Shown here piece by piece: positions 17,719-27,805 of a stretch of DNA of 64,000 bases (the stretch's first letter is position 1; each line of letters opens with the position of its first letter). The translations under genes and the position numbers were made by a program. Source of the stretch: FEN-1139 sp964396375 (GTDB lineage Bacteria > Myxococcota_A > Polyangia > Polyangiales > Polyangiaceae); assembly GCA_964396375.1 (NCBI GenBank), contig CAYNEY010000030.1:1-64000 (forward strand), read 5' to 3'. The notes below the pieces were generated by a model. It was not told the origin of the DNA, searched no databases, and saw only the letters and a program-made list of their open reading frames with translations.

Positions 17719-17748
17719 TTGACACCTTCCCACCCCTTTGGCTAGCGT
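17719..17748 (+). promoter_or_regulatory. Candidate sigma-70-type promoter
   Basis: TTGACA (17719-17724), an 18-bp spacer and TAGCGT (17743-17748) lie just before the ATG at 17767. This matches housekeeping promoters reported in myxobacteria. The predicted 5' leader would be about 12 nt. Confidence 0.5.
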
Positions 17749-17766
17749 CCGCCTAGGCAGCTCCCG

Positions 17767-19308
17767 ATGAAATTGAGAAGGAACGTCGCAGAACGTGCAA
17801 TCGCCCGCGGTCTCGGTACGGCTGTGACAGCCACCGTGATCGTGGTCTCTGGGACCAGCTTCGCCGAGGAGCCGCGCACGGTGAACGAGCCTCACCTGCT
17901 CGCCGAACCCGCTGAGATCACGCAAGTGGTGGATGCCTTCGACGACGGCGATGTCTTCGACGCCCATCTCTCCATCGGCTACTCGTTCAGCCGTCACTCG
18001 GCGAGTATCCTCCGTGAAACCAGCGAGGCCTCGGCCCGCTACAGCAGCGGCGGCTACACCCGTGGCTCGCTCAAGGTCGCCGACTACTCCGAGACCACCC
18101 AGCGCCTGACGCCGCGCATCGAGATCGGGCTCTATCGCGACATCGCGTTTCTGGTGCGCATGCCGATCATCCTCTCGAACGAGCGTGAACTCTCGCGCCC
18201 CAGCGACCCGAATCCCTCCGCCACCGCCGGAACCCCGGCCGACGGCACCACGCCACTCTTTGCGCTGCCGTTTCACTCACCCTCGCGGAGTGGCGTCGAA
18301 TATCTGGCCCTCGGCCTCGATTTTGGCCTGATGAATCAGTACCGCGACCGCACCAAGCCCACTTGGGTGACGGGGTTCGAGGTGCGATTGAACCTGGCGG
18401 AGCCGATGCACGCTTGCACCGATGATCCGGCGCCCGGCCAGGTGAAGTGCGCGCATCCCAGTGACATCAACCGAAACGGTCGATACGACCCGGAGCTGGT
18501 TGATGCGACCGGCAGCGTCAATCTGGAGAGCTCGAGGGCCGCCGCCGCCCGCAAGCCTGGGGTGAGCCGGGGCGTAACCGGGCTCGAGTTTCACACCTAC
18601 CTCTCGAAGCGCATCAGGCTCATCGAACCCTACGGTGGGTTCCGCATGTTGGCGGAGATCCCGACACCCTCGAGTGATTACAACTTGACCGATCTCGAGA
18701 CCTCCTTGGTCAACGCGCCCCCCCTCGAGGGCACGCTGATCGCGGGGTTGGTCGTGGTACCTTACGAGGTGCGGAGTGCCCATCAGCGTGTCGGCATCGA
18801 TCTGCGTTTCACCAGCACCTACCGCTCGGAAGGCCGTGACTACTCCGAGCTCTTCGATGCCCTCGGCTCGAGTTCGGCCAGCAGCCTGCGGAACCCAACC
18901 TGGGCGGAGTATCGCGAAGGGCCTGACGGCACCAGCGTGGTCGATTTGTCGTCGCAACGCGTGTACGTCAATGGCCTGACCGACGTGCAGCAGCACATCA
19001 TCAACCGGGTCACGGTCGAGGCAACCTGGCAGGCCGCGAAGTACATGCGGTTCTCCCTCGGCACGGGGTTCGCGAGCGTGCAATCCCACACCATCACGCA
19101 CGACCAAGCCTGCAACGCCAGCCTCACCAGTGACGCCACCAAGTCCGGGCCGTGCCGGAAGGACACCACCACCACCGTCGAGGGATACGCTGTCACCGGC
19201 GTGCCAAACCCAAACTATCGTTCCAGTATCAACGCCATCGGCCGACGGTTCCTGGTCGACGATGCCTTCGACTTCGACGGGTGGATCAACGCCACCGTCA
19301 TGTTCTAG
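17767..19308 (+). CDS. Secreted/outer-membrane protein of unknown function
   Basis: This 513-residue protein has a signal peptide (VVSGTSFAEE). The body is rich in amphipathic beta strands: 'FDAHLSIGYSFSRHS', 'LTPRIEIGLYRDIAFLVRMP', 'VEYLALGLDFGLMNQY'. It ends in INATVMF, consistent with an outer-membrane barrel. Two Cys pairs occur in loops. The next gene starts 7 nt after its stop, so they form an operon. I do not recognise the family. Confidence 0.6.
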   Translation: MKLRRNVAERAIARGLGTAVTATVIVVSGTSFAEEPRTVNEPHLLAEPAEITQVVDAFDDGDVFDAHLSIGYSFSRHSASILRETSEASARYSSGGYTRGSLKVADYSETTQRLTPRIEIGLYRDIAFLVRMPIILSNERELSRPSDPNPSATAGTPADGTTPLFALPFHSPSRSGVEYLALGLDFGLMNQYRDRTKPTWVTGFEVRLNLAEPMHACTDDPAPGQVKCAHPSDINRNGRYDPELVDATGSVNLESSRAAAARKPGVSRGVTGLEFHTYLSKRIRLIEPYGGFRMLAEIPTPSSDYNLTDLETSLVNAPPLEGTLIAGLVVVPYEVRSAHQRVGIDLRFTSTYRSEGRDYSELFDALGSSSASSLRNPTWAEYREGPDGTSVVDLSSQRVYVNGLTDVQQHIINRVTVEATWQAAKYMRFSLGTGFASVQSHTITHDQACNASLTSDATKSGPCRKDTTTTVEGYAVTGVPNPNYRSSINAIGRRFLVDDAFDFDGWINATVMF

Positions 19309-19315
19309 GTCGCGC

Positions 19316-20749
19316 ATGCGGGCTCGGCGCATCCAAGGGCTCGCACCCATGGTTTTTTTGGCGGCGCTCGGCCTCGGGAGTCTTTCTCTTCCGACGGAAG
19401 CCGCGGCTGCGCCCGATCCGACCACCATCCTTGGGGGTCGAGCGCTGATCCTGCCCACCGTGGTTCTCCACCCTCCCAAGGATCCAGGCGCTCCCCACCA
19501 CCCTCCGGTCGAAAATGGGCCTCTTTTTTCCCAGATCGACGAGCTGGTCCAGGATGCCGCGCAAGATCTTGGACTTTCGGTCGAGCTCAGCACCACCGCG
19601 AACGCGGCATCGATGGCAGAGCAGGCCACACGCAACGAAGATGCGCTGACCGAGCTTGCCACCGATCACTGGGTGATCGCGCCACGTGCGACCCGGGTCG
19701 AGCGCGGCCTGCGCCTGACGCTGGTGGCGGTGGCCCCGGGTTCCCGGGTGATGCTCACACGAAGCCAGCTCATGACGGAGTCCGAGCTCGAGATGCGGAT
19801 CGGCGTGATGCTCACCGAGTTGGTGAGCGCCCAGAGCGTCCGGTCAAGCACGCGAGCACCGTCGGACGAGCCCGAAGAGAGTCCGCTCGATCCAACCACT
19901 CCTTCGCGCTCGGAAGGACGGGGCGTCTTGGCTCTGACCAGTGCGTTGATCGGCGCCGGTGTGGGCTACTCGCTGCAACGGGCCAGCGGCTCTGACGATC
20001 CCCGGCTCACCTACCCTCTGATCGCCCTCGGAGCCGGCGTTGGCCTCGGTTCTGCGGTGATCGCCGCAGAGGAGTGGGATCTTGGAACCGGCGATGCCTG
20101 GTATCTGGCCGCGGGAGCGCTTTGGCCAACCACCAGCGGCTATTGGTTGGCGGGGGGCTATCGCGTCACGCCCTCGACCGATCGCTACGTGTACGGGATG
20201 CTGGGAACGGTGACCGGCATGACGCTGGTCTCGGTGAGCCTGGCCTACGGGGACATGTCCGAAGGCGGGGCGCTGCTCACCCACTCTGGCGGTGCGTACG
20301 GCACGTTTTTGGGTGGGCTGGCACAGATGGCCAGCCGTGGGAGGACGGACTTTTTGCCGCGACTCGGGATGGGTTACGGGGCGGCAGTGGGCGTGCTCTC
20401 GGCGGGGATCGCCGCCAGGTTCGTCGAACTCTCCCCCTCCCGCGTGCTGTTCATCGATCTGGCTGGGAGTCTCGGAGCGCTCACCGCCGCGGCGGCGGCT
20501 AGTCCACTTCTGTTCGTCGACACCAACGAGACCATCTCCACCACGCGCCAGCGCTTGTGGTTGGGAAGCATCGGGCTCGGCAGCATGGCAGGGGTCGCCG
20601 TCGGCTGGGCGCTGACGCAGAACCTCGCGCACGCGCGCTCGGACCGGGGCAACTCAGCCGCCCTTCATCCCTTCGTCATCCCATGGGGAGCGAGCGGGAC
20701 AGGGATGCCGGCCTCCGGCATGCTGGTGGGCGTTCGAGGCCTCCTCTGA
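19316..20749 (+). CDS. Envelope protein of unknown function with multiple hydrophobic segments
   Basis: This 477-residue protein starts at ATG 19316, 7 nt after the upstream stop. It has a signal peptide (LSLPTEAAAA). Residues about 30-170 form a soluble part resembling periplasmic sensors of paralogue families in Polyangia. Repeated Gly/Ala-rich hydrophobic stretches then run through residues about 205-460 ('LTSALIGAGVGYSLQ', 'LIALGAGVGLGSAVIAAE', 'LGSMAGVAVGWALTQNL'). These could be membrane helices or barrel strands. The gene runs directly into the next one (TGAGTG). The function is unknown. Confidence 0.5.
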   Translation: MRARRIQGLAPMVFLAALGLGSLSLPTEAAAAPDPTTILGGRALILPTVVLHPPKDPGAPHHPPVENGPLFSQIDELVQDAAQDLGLSVELSTTANAASMAEQATRNEDALTELATDHWVIAPRATRVERGLRLTLVAVAPGSRVMLTRSQLMTESELEMRIGVMLTELVSAQSVRSSTRAPSDEPEESPLDPTTPSRSEGRGVLALTSALIGAGVGYSLQRASGSDDPRLTYPLIALGAGVGLGSAVIAAEEWDLGTGDAWYLAAGALWPTTSGYWLAGGYRVTPSTDRYVYGMLGTVTGMTLVSVSLAYGDMSEGGALLTHSGGAYGTFLGGLAQMASRGRTDFLPRLGMGYGAAVGVLSAGIAARFVELSPSRVLFIDLAGSLGALTAAAAASPLLFVDTNETISTTRQRLWLGSIGLGSMAGVAVGWALTQNLAHARSDRGNSAALHPFVIPWGASGTGMPASGMLVGVRGLL

Positions 20750-21748
20750 GTGGAAAACGGGGCGGATCCGGGCTCACGCCGACGCTCCCTCACGGTGGTG
20801 GTGCCAAAGCACGCTGAAGGACGGCGCCTCGATGAGCTCCTCGGCATGCTGATCGGAGAGCTCTCGCGAAGAGCCGCGGCACGCCTGTGCACTGCCGGTC
20901 AGGTGCGCGTCGATGGCAGATGCGCGCCGAAGGGTTGCCGTCCGGCCAAAGGGAGCCTGCTCGAGGTGGCTCTCGAGCCTCTCTCGGTGCTGGGTGAGCC
21001 CGAGGCCGCGCTCAACGTGGTGCTCGTGACCCGAGACATCGTGGTCGTGGACAAGCCTCCGCTCCAGCCCAGCACCGTGCGTCACCGGGACGATCGCGGG
21101 ACGCTCATCAACGCGCTGATCGGCCGCTATCCCGAGCTTGCCTCGGTCGGGGAGCGTGCCTCCGACCCCGCGCTGATCCATCGCTTGGACAACGGCACCT
21201 CCGGGCTGCTCCTGGCCGCTCGCAACGACGCCGCATATGCAGGCCTCTCCCGAGCGCTCCGCGAACTCTCCCTCGAGAAGACCTACCATCTTCTGGTAGA
21301 CGGCGAAAACTTGCCGGATCGGGGAACGATCGCGCTTGAGATCGGCCAGCACCCCAAGGATCCAACCCGTGCCCTGGTGGTGTGCCCCGAGCACACTCCT
21401 CTTGACCCGAGCCGCCGCCGGTTCATGACCAACCGCGCGTCTTCTCAGTGCTTCCCAGCGCGCACGGACTACGAGGTGCAGACGCGTACCCAAAGGAACC
21501 TCGCCCTCGTGCGCGTCCGTTTGAAGAAGGCGCGGCGGCACCAGATCCGGGTTCATTTCGCCGCTATCGGCCACCCGCTCGTGAACGACGTGCTCTACGG
21601 CGCGCCGCCTACACCGGTGTTGCCCCCGGGACGGCACGCGCTCCACGCCTCGGGCCTCCGCTTCCCGGGGAACGAGGAGCTGCCGGGGTTCGACGTGACC
21701 GTGCCGCTGTGCCAAGATCTCGCCCTGCTCTTGGCAGAGCTCGACTGA
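20750..21748 (+). CDS. RluA-family pseudouridine synthase
   Basis: This 332-residue enzyme converts specific uridines in rRNA or tRNA to pseudouridine. Residues 15-80 form an S4-like RNA-binding domain (KHAEGRRLDELLGMLI). The catalytic RluA motif is IHRLDNGTSGLLL with D147, and 'RHQIRVHFAAIGHPLVNDVLYG' is the second conserved block. The start is a GTG directly abutting the previous stop (TGA then GTG), which implies translational coupling. The last 154 bp overlap the convergent minus-strand gene. Confidence 0.9.
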   Translation: MENGADPGSRRRSLTVVVPKHAEGRRLDELLGMLIGELSRRAAARLCTAGQVRVDGRCAPKGCRPAKGSLLEVALEPLSVLGEPEAALNVVLVTRDIVVVDKPPLQPSTVRHRDDRGTLINALIGRYPELASVGERASDPALIHRLDNGTSGLLLAARNDAAYAGLSRALRELSLEKTYHLLVDGENLPDRGTIALEIGQHPKDPTRALVVCPEHTPLDPSRRRFMTNRASSQCFPARTDYEVQTRTQRNLALVRVRLKKARRHQIRVHFAAIGHPLVNDVLYGAPPTPVLPPGRHALHASGLRFPGNEELPGFDVTVPLCQDLALLLAELD

Positions 21749-23445
21749 GTGCGGCTGCCTGAAGCCAGAAACTCTTCGAGTTCGCGCAGCTTCTCCTGTA
21801 CCTCCAGCGGGTGGCCGGAGCCAAGCTCAATCTTGGCCACTCGCTCTTCGGGAGTACGACCGAGTCCGAAACGCAGGTGGGACTGAAGGAGCTGATAGGC
21901 GCGGCTCGCTTCCAGGGTACGCAGAAGGAAGAAGCCCGCAACCTGTTCGTCCGAGGTGCATCCCACCTCGTAGTTGACCCGCCCGAGCCCCGAGACACGG
22001 CTCTCGAGGCGCAGACGCACCTCATCGGGACACCCCGACCCCTCGGGGAATCGCGCCACTACCCGAGTTTTTACGCTGGATATTCCACTGAGCCGTGCCT
22101 GGACACGCCGAAGGAATCGTCTGGCCTTGGCCTTTCGGGTCACAGCGAGGCCGAAGCGCGATCCGGTGAGGAACAGGGGGAACGGGACGGCCACCAGCAA
22201 CAGCACCAGAAGACCGCGATAGGGGTCGCGGGTAGACACCAGCACCCCGATCCCGACCAGCGTGAGCACGCTGACCAGGAGCATGAGCTTACCGCGAAGG
22301 CATGCCGCATCGAGCAGTGCACCGTCCAGCGAGGTCATGGGAGCTGCCAAGCCTTCGTCGGCGCGAAGACACAACCAGCGTCCAGGTCCTCGCAGTTGGC
22401 GCTTTGCGACGGGTACACGGAAGGCGAGCCCGAGCAGCGTAGAAGCGATCAGCACGCCGACCAAGGTGGGCTGTTCACCCCGCGCTATCCAAAGCAGCGC
22501 AGCACCCATCGCCACACCGACCAGCGGCGCGCGCACCATGATCGGCAGCGGCAGCACCGGTCTGATCCGCACCCCGTGGGCCAGCTCGGTGCGGTCGATC
22601 ACCCGCTGCTTCGCGAACAGCACGAGTGCGCTCGCAAAAAACCCCAAGATACCAAAGAAGATCGGCAAGAGACGGCTTCCGAAGGCCGGCTCCCGCACCG
22701 GTGGGCGCTGCTCCAAAGCCGCAACCGAGGAGCGCTCGGCGGGAAGCTCGAGGATGTTCGGACTGGCCCAGAGCCGCCAGAGCACCGGTTCGTGACGAGC
22801 GACCCGTGGCCTTACCAAGGTCAACTCGTCGATGGTTCCCGCGCTTCGATAGTTCGACAGAAATCCCTCGGAGTCGAGGATGCCGGTGCTGTCCGCTTCA
22901 CTCTCCGTGAGCAACTCAGGCAACCGCGGCGTGGGGCTGCCGGCGGGGAGCCGAAAGGTCACGCGTGCCGCGTCGAGGCCGCTCGGGTAGCGCGGTCCAA
23001 GCCAGGAGAGATGCAGCCAAGAACCCTCTTTGCGCACCAGGCCCCGCTTGGAGAGCGAGGTGCGGTAGCCGAGCCTGAGGAGATAGGAGCCGGTGCGCAG
23101 ACCCTTATCGCTGGCGACCTCGATCCGCAGATCGCCGTCCTCACCGCGCGTGAGGATCAAGGGCTCGACATCGGATTGTTTCTGGCTCGGACGTTCGCGT
23201 GTGAGGGTGCCATCGGTGAGCGGCTCGGCATCGGGGGCGATGCCGGGCAGCGTGAAGGTGCGGAGCGGTCCGCCGCGCACCCGGACCGCCAGCTCGTGGC
23301 GGACAGTGGCAAAACCCGAACGGTCGACCTCGATGGTGACCGCGTCCGCCGTGAAGGTGGACTCGACCCAGCCGAACGCCACGCTCGGTGCGAAGAGCAG
23401 CGCAACGAGCACGAGGAGCTGGCGGAGAGCGTGCGGGAGCCGCAT
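21595..23445 (-). CDS. Membrane protein with large exported N-terminal domain (DUF2207-like layout)
   Basis: This 616-residue protein uses ATG 23445, the start that gives a clean signal peptide (LLFAPSVAFGWV). A beta-rich ectodomain (about 20-255) starts with 'VTIEVDRSGFATVRHELAVR'. A transmembrane helix follows (LPIFFGILGFFASALVLF), then three to five more helices up to about residue 440, then a cytosolic tail. The layout resembles DUF2207 proteins. The last 50 residues are low-complexity and basic and are encoded antisense to the conserved end of the RluA gene. This suggests loss of an original stop codon. The function is unknown. Confidence 0.6.
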   Translation of the reverse strand: MRLPHALRQLLVLVALLFAPSVAFGWVESTFTADAVTIEVDRSGFATVRHELAVRVRGGPLRTFTLPGIAPDAEPLTDGTLTRERPSQKQSDVEPLILTRGEDGDLRIEVASDKGLRTGSYLLRLGYRTSLSKRGLVRKEGSWLHLSWLGPRYPSGLDAARVTFRLPAGSPTPRLPELLTESEADSTGILDSEGFLSNYRSAGTIDELTLVRPRVARHEPVLWRLWASPNILELPAERSSVAALEQRPPVREPAFGSRLLPIFFGILGFFASALVLFAKQRVIDRTELAHGVRIRPVLPLPIMVRAPLVGVAMGAALLWIARGEQPTLVGVLIASTLLGLAFRVPVAKRQLRGPGRWLCLRADEGLAAPMTSLDGALLDAACLRGKLMLLVSVLTLVGIGVLVSTRDPYRGLLVLLLVAVPFPLFLTGSRFGLAVTRKAKARRFLRRVQARLSGISSVKTRVVARFPEGSGCPDEVRLRLESRVSGLGRVNYEVGCTSDEQVAGFFLLRTLEASRAYQLLQSHLRFGLGRTPEERVAKIELGSGHPLEVQEKLRELEEFLASGSRTQSSSAKSRARSWHSGTVTSNPGSSSFPGKRRPEAWSACRPGGNTGVGGAP

Positions 23446-23579
23446 GTAGGTGTTCTGGTTACACCAATCGCGGCGGTCCATCCAAATTATGGCACAACAC
23501 TCGAGCGGGCCATTCGGCCGCCCTGGTTTGGTCTACCTCTTCTGAAACCCGAGGCACGGGGATTTCGAAGCGCTTCGAC

Positions 23580-25544
23580 TCAATCCCGAAGGGTGATGAT
23601 GGTGGGGATGGCAGCCGTGATGTCGTCGACCACCTGCCGCGGAACGACCACATGCACCGTCACCACCGGGGCAGTGCGGGGCCCGCTCACCGACACACTT
23701 TGCAGGACCGGTGTCGTCCCATGGTGCGGGACGGTGTTGTAAAGCGAATCCACCAAGCTCTTCGGTTTGCCTGCAGCCCGTGCCAGACTCGAGAGTGCTC
23801 CCCGCGCCGACAGAAGAGTGGTAAAGCCCGCGCTGATCGCGGGACGGTCACGCAGCGGCACAAGCTCGACCCGAGACCCCAAGGTGGCACCCGAAGGGCG
23901 CGTGAGCATGGCGATCTCCGACTCCAGAAGAGCGCGCTCGGGGGTAACGAGGAGGATGGTTTGCTCTCCACTCGGCACGACCGCGATAGTGAGTGTCTCG
24001 GCGCGCCGCGGGCCCGCCTTGTCCTTGGCACCCGGCTTCTGGGGCGGCTCGAACTCGACCATCATGTCCTCGAGCAGCTCACCGGGCAGCTCGAGTTCAC
24101 TTACCACGATACTGCGGTCGAGCTTGGGTACGGTGATCCGGCGCAAGGAATACAGGGGACGCGAGGAGCTCTTCACGCCCTTCTTGGCGGCCGCCGCCTT
24201 CTTGTCAGCGGGGGCCACGCCGTCCCGGAACAGGCGCGCCACGCCCGGATCGGCGCCAAGACGCCCCAGGGTGTCGAGCATGTCTACCACGGTGCTACTC
24301 GGTGCCTCCACGCGCATCGCGAACCATCCCATCATCTCGGCGAACGGGGAGAGAGGCTTGGCACCGCGCTCTTTGGCACCCTCCGGCAGCGGACCAGAGG
24401 CAGCGACCTCGACGCCAGACATCCCGAACCAGGTGTCGATCAGCCGCTTGGCGTCAGCTCGGAGGGGAGATTTGGCCTGCACCAAAACCGCGTCGGCGAG
24501 CGCGCTCAGCAACTCTCGCGGTCGGGTGGTGTTGGCCTTGGGAAGCGAGACCGAGTACGAGGCGGCGGCGAGTTCGGCGGGTAGCTGGTTGTAGGCGGGA
24601 GGCGCCGGGACGGCGAGCGAACCGAGGGTGGCAAACGCCTGACCCATGAAGCTGCGGGTCTCGGCGAACTGCCCGCTCACGGTAAGCTCGAGGGATTGTT
24701 GTTCACGCACCAGCGAGGCGGTGATTTGCACCCGCTCCAGATCGGCGACCACATCCACGAGCTCGTCACCGAAGGCATGGGCGAGATCGGCGAGAGGGCG
24801 CTCGATGGGTGTTCCCCTGAGCTCGAGGGCGGAGATGAGCTCCGGCACCGCCATGGCCTTACCGGCGCGGATCAACCCGAGATAGCTCTTCTCGACCGGA
24901 GGGGCGTACAGCTCGACCACCAGATCCGAGGCCCCGAGATCACGTTCCGGCAGACCCCGCACCGCATAGGGCAGGAGCTGATCCACCGCCGACTTCGAGG
25001 TGCCACAGACCAAACGGTGCGCGGCGCGTCCGCGCGCTCGCGAAAGAGCGCAGTGTGGCGTGGCCGCCTCGGGAGACTGGAAGTGGCCATCGCCGAGTTC
25101 GAGCAAGGTCTGACCGGTCTTGCTCTCGAACATCTTGCGCGCCCCCACCGGATCGGCGATCCCGACGCTTACCACTCCGAGGGGCGGAGCCACGGGCTGG
25201 CTCGACTTCTCGTCCACCGCCAGGATCGCATCCAGGGATGCTTCCGGCTCCAGCAACACGGCCACCCCCGGCTCCAGGGCATCCAGCATGGTGACGCTGA
25301 GTGGAAGACCGACCCAGCCGCCAACCTCTTTCAGCACCAACTCCGGATGGGCGATCCGAGCCAGGGCGAGTACGCCGGGCGGGGCCTCGACCAGAGTAAG
25401 CTCCGGCTCGACCGGCGGCGCGACCACGGTCGACGACCGCTCCACCACCGCGGTACGGGGTGGGGCCTCGGCTTTCGGGGCGCAACCCACGAACAAGATC
25501 GACGACACGGAACCGAGGAGACCGAGACGGCGGAGAAGGAGCAT
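23580..25544 (-). CDS. Large lipoprotein of unknown function
   Basis: This 654-residue protein has a leader ending ILFVGCAPK, a good lipobox. The mature part looks like a two-lobe alpha/beta protein with no recognisable catalytic motif. 'LSYSVSLPK'-like and 'MDALEPGVAVLLEP'-like segments recall the DUF3352-type substrate-adhesion proteins, but the similarity is weak. It lies 54 bp after dnaK on the same strand, and 134 bp separate it from the next minus-strand gene. The three could be one transcript. Confidence 0.6.
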   Translation of the reverse strand: MLLLRRLGLLGSVSSILFVGCAPKAEAPPRTAVVERSSTVVAPPVEPELTLVEAPPGVLALARIAHPELVLKEVGGWVGLPLSVTMLDALEPGVAVLLEPEASLDAILAVDEKSSQPVAPPLGVVSVGIADPVGARKMFESKTGQTLLELGDGHFQSPEAATPHCALSRARGRAAHRLVCGTSKSAVDQLLPYAVRGLPERDLGASDLVVELYAPPVEKSYLGLIRAGKAMAVPELISALELRGTPIERPLADLAHAFGDELVDVVADLERVQITASLVREQQSLELTVSGQFAETRSFMGQAFATLGSLAVPAPPAYNQLPAELAAASYSVSLPKANTTRPRELLSALADAVLVQAKSPLRADAKRLIDTWFGMSGVEVAASGPLPEGAKERGAKPLSPFAEMMGWFAMRVEAPSSTVVDMLDTLGRLGADPGVARLFRDGVAPADKKAAAAKKGVKSSSRPLYSLRRITVPKLDRSIVVSELELPGELLEDMMVEFEPPQKPGAKDKAGPRRAETLTIAVVPSGEQTILLVTPERALLESEIAMLTRPSGATLGSRVELVPLRDRPAISAGFTTLLSARGALSSLARAAGKPKSLVDSLYNTVPHHGTTPVLQSVSVSGPRTAPVVTVHVVVPRQVVDDITAAIPTIITLRD

Positions 25545-25597
25545 GGTGGCGACTCTACCGCCGCCACCGGATTTTTGGAACTCCCTCGTGAACGATC

Positions 25598-27505
25598 TCA
25601 GGGCGCGTCCTCGAACTCCGCGTCAATCACGCCGCCCTTCTTGCCGCCTGCACCCGCTTCGGGTCCGGGCGCGCCGGCAGGCGGAGGCGGGGCGGCACCG
25701 GCGCCCCCCGCGTTCTCATAGAGCTTCGAGGCCATCTGATGCGCCTCCTTCTCGAGCCGCCCGAGCACGTCAGTGACCTTGGCGTCGTCGCGCTTCTCCA
25801 CCGCCTCGCGTCCCTCACGGATCAGCTGTTCGAGACTCGAAACCGCTTCGGCCGGGAGCTTCTCCTTGTTCTCGGCGATCTGCTTTTCGAGGGCGTAGCA
25901 CATGTTATCCAGGCGATTTCGGCGCTCCACTTCCTCGCGACGCCGGCGATCCTCTTCCTCATTGGCCGCCGCGTCCCGCACCATCTTCTCGATGTCATCC
26001 TTGTTGATGCCGCTGCTGGCGGTGATGGTGATCCGCTGATCGCGCCCGGTGGCGGTGTCCTTGGCGGTCACAGACAAGATCCCGTTGGCGTCTATGTCGA
26101 AGGTGACCTCGATCTTTGGCACGCCACGGGGCGCCGGGGGGAGACCCTCCAGGTGGAACTTGCCGAGGGTGCGGTTGTAGCGCGCCTCGGCGCGCTCACC
26201 CTGCAAGACGTGGATCTCCACGCTGGTCTGGCTGTCGGCGGCGGTCGAGTACACTTCCTTCTTCTGGTGCGGGATGGTGGTGTTACGCGGGATCATCACC
26301 GTCATCACTCCACCCAGCGTCTCGACCCCGAGCGAGAGCGGGGTCACGTCGAGCAGGACCACGTCCTGCACGTCACCGGCCAGAACACCACCCTGGACGG
26401 CGGCGCCAACGGCCACCACCTCATCCGGGTTCACACCCTTGTGCGGCTCCTTGCCGAAGAACTTGGTGACGGTCTCTTGCACCAGGGGGATCCGCGTGGA
26501 ACCACCCACCAGCACGATCTCGTCGATCTCGCTTGGTCGCTTCTTCGAGTCATCGAGCGCCCGACGCACGGGCTCCATGGTGCGATTGACCAACTCACCT
26601 ACCATCTGCTCGAACTTGGAGCGCGTCAGCGACTTCTGGAGGTGCTTAGGACCGCTCGCGTCGGCGGTCAAAAATGGCAGGTTGATAGTGCTCTCCTGCT
26701 TACTGGAAAGCTCGATCTTGGCCTGCTCCGCGGCGTCCTTGAGCCGCTGGATCACCATCTTGTCCTTCGAGACGTCGATCCCGGTGTCCTTGCGGAACTC
26801 GGCGATCAGCCAGTCCATCACCAGCACGTCGATGTCGTCGCCGCCCAGATGAGTATCGCCGTTGGTGGCGATCACCTGAACCACGTTGTCACCGACCTCC
26901 AGGATCGAGATATCAAAGGTGCCACCGCCGAAGTCGTAGACGGCTATTACCTCATTTTTCTTACGATCGAGGCCGTAGGCGAGTGCCGCAGCGGTAGGCT
27001 CGTTGATGATCCGCCGCACCTCGAGACCCGCGATCCGACCAGCATCCTTGGTGGCCTGCCGCTGGGAGTCGTTGAAGTAAGCTGGAACGGTGATGACAGC
27101 CTCGGTCACTTTCTCCCCGAGGTAGTCTTCCGCCGCCTTCTTCAGCTTCATCAGGACCTTGGCGGAAACCTCAGGCGGTGCCATGTCCCGACCCCGCACG
27201 CGGATCCAGGCGTCCCCGTTTTTGCCCTCGACCACCGCGTAGGGAACGCGTGAAGTCTCCTGGTTTATCTCATCGAACCGCCGACCGACGAAGCGCTTGG
27301 ACGAATAAACGGTATTTTCGGGGTTGGTGACCGCCTGACGCTTGGCGATCTGCCCGACCAGAACCTCGTTCTTGTCATCCCAGGCCACGACGGAGGGGGT
27401 CAGCCGAGCGCCTTCCTCGTTGACGAGGACCTTCGGCTCTTTGCCTTCCATGATGGCCACGACGCTGTTGGTCGTCCCAAGATCGATACCGATGATCTTA
27501 CCCAT
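25598..27505 (-). CDS. dnaK: Chaperone protein DnaK (Hsp70)
   Basis: This 635-residue Hsp70 folds and protects proteins in an ATP-dependent cycle with DnaJ and GrpE, which are not in this window. It has the phosphate loop IGIDLGTTNSVVA, 'VITVPAYFNDSQRQATKDA', 'YDFGGGTFDISIL', 'VLVGGSTRIPLVQ', a full substrate-binding domain and the C-terminal tail GVIDAEFEDAP. The start at 27505 has AGGAGA about 10 nt upstream. No CIRCE element (the HrcA operator) is visible in the leader. A short hairpin, CGACTC (27544-27549) and GAGTCG (27557-27562), lies there instead. Confidence 0.98.
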   Translation of the reverse strand: MGKIIGIDLGTTNSVVAIMEGKEPKVLVNEEGARLTPSVVAWDDKNEVLVGQIAKRQAVTNPENTVYSSKRFVGRRFDEINQETSRVPYAVVEGKNGDAWIRVRGRDMAPPEVSAKVLMKLKKAAEDYLGEKVTEAVITVPAYFNDSQRQATKDAGRIAGLEVRRIINEPTAAALAYGLDRKKNEVIAVYDFGGGTFDISILEVGDNVVQVIATNGDTHLGGDDIDVLVMDWLIAEFRKDTGIDVSKDKMVIQRLKDAAEQAKIELSSKQESTINLPFLTADASGPKHLQKSLTRSKFEQMVGELVNRTMEPVRRALDDSKKRPSEIDEIVLVGGSTRIPLVQETVTKFFGKEPHKGVNPDEVVAVGAAVQGGVLAGDVQDVVLLDVTPLSLGVETLGGVMTVMIPRNTTIPHQKKEVYSTAADSQTSVEIHVLQGERAEARYNRTLGKFHLEGLPPAPRGVPKIEVTFDIDANGILSVTAKDTATGRDQRITITASSGINKDDIEKMVRDAAANEEEDRRRREEVERRNRLDNMCYALEKQIAENKEKLPAEAVSSLEQLIREGREAVEKRDDAKVTDVLGRLEKEAHQMASKLYENAGGAGAAPPPPAGAPGPEAGAGGKKGGVIDAEFEDAP

Positions 27506-27648
27506 GACTGCGGTTCTCCTGAAATTACCGTCCCGGCTCGCGGCGACTCGCTCGGTGAGTCGGCCGGCACGGGGCGCAACCCCGAAGTTAAGCACGCGAC
27601 CTCCCCGGTCAATGGCACACCGATCGGATTTTCTCGGAGCGGTTTCGG

Positions 27649-27676
27649 TTGACAGGCACCCCGGTGAAGCTACCTT
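27649..27676 (+). promoter_or_regulatory. tRNA-Ala promoter
   Basis: TTGACA (27649-27654), a 16-bp spacer and TACCTT (27671-27676) lie just upstream of the tRNA. The discriminator is GC-rich, as is usual for stable-RNA promoters. Confidence 0.65.
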
Positions 27677-27689
27677 CCGGCATCCCCAT

Positions 27690-27771
<82 letters not shown>

Positions 27772-27805
27772 GCCCGTCGGGTCATCGTCTAGGACGAGGT
27801 CAGTC

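Noticed and set aside
25739..27253. 504-codon frame opposite dnaK
   Set aside because: dnaK is unmistakable on the minus strand. Long antisense frames are expected in high-GC DNA.
27506..27689. CIRCE (HrcA) operator before dnaK
   Set aside because: TTAGCACTC-N9-GAGTGCTAA is not present. Only a short unrelated hairpin is seen.
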